Below, piece after piece: positions 59,719 through 64,000 of a stretch of DNA of 64,000 nt (position 1 is the stretch's first letter; every line of letters starts with the position of its first letter). This stretch comes from Erythrophleum ivorense (Eukaryota; Streptophyta; Magnoliopsida; Fabales; Fabaceae). Below the pieces are notes generated by a model. That model was not told the origin of the DNA, did not search any database, and saw only the letters and a list, made by a program, of their open reading frames with translations. Position numbers and translations under genes: made by a program. Where the stretch lies: assembly GCA_026724425.1 (NCBI GenBank), contig JAIUCV010000089.1, positions 3,472,001-3,536,000 of the forward strand. The letters are read 5' to 3'.

Positions 59719-59804
59719 CACATCCACTTTCATGCTATGCTCCACATCTTAATTCTCCCCCGTCTTCACTTAGTTTGTTTGCAGGTGAAACGGAAGAGAT
59801 TCAA

Positions 59805-61896
59805 ATGGCGGTGCAACCAGAGGCTGAGCATCCCAAGAAGGCTTTCGGATGGGCAGCCAGGGATCCATCTGGCATTCTCTCCCCTTTCAACTTCTCTAGA
59901 AGGTGTTCCATCCGATTTATGCTTTCATGAAATCAGTCTCGATTTTACTATAACAGGAGTATGAAAATTTCCACCAGATCTTCTATGTTTATTTCTTTAT
60001 TTACTAATACCATATGGTCCAGATCGATAGCTGCCTGACCAAATATTAGGAGTTAGTGACACCGTACTAATGGTTTTGTCGGGTACTGGTTAATTTTAAG
60101 CGGGGTTTGTTACTATGAACCATTTTTGCAGGGAGACAGGAGAGAAAGATGTGGCATTCAAAGTGTTGTACTGTGGAATATGCCATTCTGACCTCCACAT
60201 GGTGAAGAACGAATGGGGCGTTACCACCTATCCGCTTGTTCCTGGGTACGCTTTGTACTAACAATTATTTTATATAGGATCCTAATGATCATTTGCTCTA
60301 AATCTCATAGACGATTAAAAAATTTAGATCCCAATATGACCGACAGCAAGAGTCCAAGCCCTGTTATTTAAAAGCGGATTTCAACATGTTTTCCATTAAA
60401 AAATAAATAATTTATGTTGCTGAACTTTCCATGTTTAATTTAACCAAAATTCATTGGATTTGCCAACTTTATTAGAAAATTCTGTTCAATGTGGAATAAA
60501 ATACTCCAGCCAATCCTGTAGATTGCTGTTCTTTTCATGTATCCTGAACAATTGTCTGAACTAGACTTTGACTGCCCTGTTTCGTGGCTTAGTGTCCACA
60601 GTTACGCGTTTGTTTATTATCACTGAAGTATTTGTAAAAATGTGTGATAGAATCATCAGGGGTGATGTTCATCTGATTCTAATTTGAGTATCAAACACAG
60701 GCACGAGATTGTTGGCATAGTGACAGAGGTGGGAAGCAAGGTACAAAAATTCAAAGTTGGAGACAGGGTTGGTGTGGGGTGCATGATTGGGTCCTGCCAA
60801 TCCTGTGAAAGCTGCGCCGACAATCTCGAGAACTATTGCCCAAAAATGATCCTCACATACGGTGTCAAGTATGTTGATGGCACCGCCGCATATGGAGGCT
60901 ACTCTGACTTGATGGTTGCAGATGAGCACTTTGTGGTTCGAATCCCAGATGCTTTACCTCTTGATGCTGCTGCTCCTCTGCTTTGTGCTGGGATCACCGT
61001 GTATAGCCCTCTCAGATATTTTGGTCTTGACAAGCCGGGCCTTCATGTGGGTGTGGTTGGTCTTGGTGGCCTTGGCCATGTGGCTATCAAATTTGCTAAA
61101 GCTTTTGGGACTAAGGTCACAGTAATCAGTACATCTCCTAACAAAAAGAAGGAAGCCATTGAACATCTAGGGGCTGACTCCTTTGTGGTCAGCCGTGAGC
61201 CAGATCAGATGAAGGTGTGACTATTAGAAACTTGTCTGTTACATAGTTCTAAAAAATATCAGATGACCCTCTTCTAATTAATGTTATGCTCATCTGTGTC
61301 TATGTAGGCAGTAGTAGGCACTTTGGACGGAATCATTGATACAGTTTCTGCAGTCCATCCACTCCTGCCTTTGATTGGTTTGTTGAAGTCTCATGGGAAA
61401 CTTGTAATGGTTGGTATACCAGGGAAGCCTCTGGAGCTGCCAGTCTTCCCTTTACTTATGGGTAATTAGCATATTACACAAGCGTAACGTTTATAGTAAT
61501 TAAAGAGCCTCAAGCAACTTGAGATAACTTACCATTGATGCTGAATTCACCTTTATTATTGGTATACTAATTTGTTGTATTGTATTAAAGCAAGACGGTG
61601 GATGTTATAGTGCGAAAATAAAATGCTGCAGAATGGTTTAAAGATTAAAATAGAAAACTGAAGCTTACAAGTGTTGGAATATTTTGACAGGGAGAAAGAT
61701 AATTGCTGGTAGTTCCATTGGAGGGATTAAGGAGACACAAGATATGATTGATTTTGCTTCTGAACACAATGTGAAACCTGACATTGAGGTTATTCCTGTG
61801 GATTATGTGAATGCTGCAATGGAGCGCCTTGTCAAAACAGATGTCAAATATCGGTTTGTGATTGACATTGGGAACACACTGAAGCCAACCTCTTAG
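59805..61896 (+). CDS. Cinnamyl-alcohol/mannitol dehydrogenase-like enzyme (zinc MDR family)
   Basis: Five-exon gene for a 361-residue cytosolic zinc alcohol dehydrogenase of the plant CAD family. It should interconvert aromatic or terpenoid aldehydes and alcohols with NADP(H). Exons: 59805-59902, 60132-60245, 60701-61214, 61308-61461, 61691-61896; GT-AG introns, phases closing to 1086 bases with stop. Catalytic zinc ligands are Cys47 (CGICHSD), His72-Glu73 (GHE) and Cys166 (LLCAGITVYS). Structural zinc ligands are Cys103, Cys106, Cys109 and Cys117. The nucleotide-binding motif GLGGLG is at 191-196, followed by VISTSPNKK without an acidic residue at the end of the second strand, which favours NADPH. 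The sequence style (AFGWAARDPSG, RKIIAGSSIGG, RFVIDIGNTLK) fits the CAD6-9/ELI3 group, often labelled mannitol dehydrogenase, rather than the main lignin CADs. That subgroup placement and any substrate are inference. Start 59805 is the only upstream ATG giving the family N-terminus. Confidence 0.96.
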
Positions 61897-64000
61897 TTTT
61901 GCATAATTCAAGATTTCACAGGATGACCGCAGGATGCTGCTGAAAGTTGATTAAGTTATATATCATCTGTGTCTTGTCTGTTGAGCTTGTTAGATTTGAT
62001 GATTTTTACGTTCCTTTTTTGACTTTAAAGGGGTAACGTTTAAGAGTTGACACGAGTTGAATAAGTAAATGTATTTAGTTTAATGTAATAGGGGGATTAA
62101 AGTTCCCTAGTTGTCTACAGATTTGGTATCTCAGGAAAATGAGAAACCCTAGGCGCATAACGACTTTGACAAGACAAGAAGCGAAGGAGTGCTTCTATGG
62201 CCATTTAAATTTGGATTTTCTGTAATATTATGCAGTTGGTTATAATGTTAGAAGTTCTCAAATTTTTTCTCTTCAACTATATTCTTTTTTTTTTTTTTTC
62301 TAAAACTACATCTGTTAATTTCTTATTCCAATTGCAGAGGATCTGTACTGATTTAAGTTGTTGCTGCGTTGACTCACTGCGCCGAATGTTCTGCAAGTAA
62401 AATTATGTGAATATGAAACTAAGAAATTATGTGCCTCGCAATGGTTGCACTCTCTTAGCATCAATAATATTCATCCATTTATGCTTGATTTATGTTATTT
62501 GCAGAAATTTTAAAATTTGACAACTAAATTCGTGAGGAAATGTGAATAAAATTAAACGAATTTAAATCTGATTTGTTACAAGGATATGTTAAGGGATTTT
62601 GAAGCTGGATAAGTAATTATTTTCTGAATATATGCTCCAACTAGAGTGACACGGTATTATCTGTCTTTTCCAAATCTATCTCATATAATTGTGGGTAGGG
62701 ATCTATTGTTCATCAGTGAAATTTAGTCAAACTTTAAAAAATTTTAGTGTAATTCACTCTTTTAAGTTAATTACAATTGTTCTTTTTTCTGTTGTTGCAC
62801 TCAAAGGTTTCTTTTATTAATTTCAATTGTTAAATATTTTTGTTTTTGAATTCAATTTTTAATTGTCATAGCAATACAAAAAAATTATCTTAGAGAAGAA
62901 TGAGTATTTAACGAAATTTAAATTTAGATATAGATGAGAAGCTTTTAACTTTTAAAAGCTACTCATTTAAATTTTGAGCGGTACTATATCTATCTATTAT
63001 ATACATTTTAGTTGTAATAAATCACTATAAAACTTCTAAACGCTTTTCACTCTTACTTTCCTTTGCAATAATTATGAAGTAACAAAATAAAGCAAAACAA
63101 ACTTAAAATAATACAAATATTAAACCAAAAGATGCATTACAACTAAATGCACATTCTCTTTTTGTCATTTACAAAATTTGTATTAGATTATTTACTTCTC
63201 ATTTATTTATTTTTAATTTCTGATCTGAAGATTTTATGCATTAATTTATTGTGTGGTAAAATACTCTCTTCTTCCCTTACTTATTAGAAGTATTAGGCCA
63301 AAAGATACATTATAACAAAATCCATTTGACCCTCTAAAAATAAATTCAATATCATTAGGGGGTAAAGAAATAAAATTTTAAGTATTAAAATGATACCCAA
63401 TAAAATCTTTATTAAGTCAACTAATATTAGGTAATCTTTGGATTAAAAAAATGAAATTTTATTCAATTAAATTCTAGTTATCTTAAAAATGCCAAAATAT
63501 AATCTTAGATTCAAATAGAAATAAGTAACTTTTAAAATTTTAATTTTTTAAATTTTTGAAAAATATTTAAATTGTTGAGTTTAAAACAACGTAAATTTTG
63601 TCAAATAAATACTACTTCAGTATCATTTAAGGGTTAAAAGAACTTTCAGTTGTAAAGTAATTTAAAAATAAAATCATTGAATGAGTCAAATGATATTGAG
63701 TTATCTTTGAAAGACTAAAATTAATTTACTCATTTAAATTGAATAGTATTCTATCTATTATTTAAATTTCAGTAAACTTCTTTTTTTGATAATTTCTGAA
63801 ATACTTTCAAATGCTTCCTCTCACTCCTAAGTTGCTTTGGAATGATTATCAAGCAATGGGTTAAAAAAAATAAATTTAAAACAATACAACAAGTATTAAT
63901 GAGTTTTGTCTGAGTGATACTATAGTCTTTTTCATAATTGAAAGATTTGAGTTCAAATTCCATTGTATTACACCAAAAGATATATAATAAAATTTATTTA
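61897..64000. other. Downstream and intergenic DNA
   Basis: The first few hundred bases hold the 3' UTR of the dehydrogenase gene, without a clear AATAAA. The rest is A/T-rich with no gene recognised. Two stretches, about 63190-63400 and 63600-63850, share similar words (TATTA-GCCAAAAGAT, AATGA-TCAAATGATATTGAG/ATATTAGG) and may be related decayed repeats. Confidence 0.4.

Noticed and set aside
60669..61166. Minus-strand open frames over the dehydrogenase gene
   Set aside because: Shadows of exon 3 of the dehydrogenase, which carries all zinc ligands on the plus strand.

Overview
The window is nuclear DNA of a flowering plant, almost certainly a eudicot. It is very A+T-rich between genes, has spliced genes with GT-AG introns, and carries plant-type transposable elements (Copia and solo LTRs with TG...CA ends, a Stowaway MITE, a MULE with a plant mobile domain, and an endogenous caulimovirid remnant). 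A soluble legume-lectin family is present, which fits a legume or another rosid tree; the species cannot be fixed from this sequence alone.

Three genes look intact, all on the + strand: an intronless secreted legume-type lectin (8947-9789, 280 aa), a 16-exon rhamnogalacturonan lyase of polysaccharide lyase family 4 (42903-49481, 681 aa) and a 5-exon cinnamyl-alcohol/mannitol dehydrogenase-like enzyme (59805-61896, 361 aa). Exon phases close exactly in both spliced genes. The products act at or around the cell surface and wall (carbohydrate recognition, pectin cleavage, zinc-dependent reduction of phenylpropanoid-type aldehydes), but nothing suggests they form one pathway.

Layout. 1-6.4 kb: A+T-rich DNA, a decayed coding-like repeat, a LINE-type RNase H remnant and a rearranged caulimovirid remnant. 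6.8-20.0 kb: a tandem duplication of the lectin locus. Copy A (6.8-10.5 kb) holds the intact lectin. Copy B (12.8-20.0 kb) is dead: a 2638-bp solo LTR with a 5-bp target duplication separates promoter from start codon, a 1-base deletion shifts the frame in the signal peptide, and about 780 bp of the coding region and 3' UTR are lost. 20-25.2 kb: an unidentified repeated coding-like family, a CRINKLY4-related kinase pseudogene and a third lectin pseudogene. 25.2-42 kb: non-genic DNA with a degenerate tandem array, a decayed MuDR-type MULE carrying a PMD domain, a Stowaway MITE and LTR-like pieces. 42.4-49.5 kb: the rhamnogalacturonan lyase gene. 50.9-55.9 kb: an old, nearly full-length Copia element with both LTRs. 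59.7-61.9 kb: the dehydrogenase gene.

I did not find a clearly new biological system. The best leads are the fully readable death of the lectin duplicate, the unidentified coding-like repeat seen at least three times, the inverted caulimovirid remnant, and the MULE-PMD relic with its upstream tandem array. Exon limits and repeat edges were read by eye, so repeat edges may be off by several bases.
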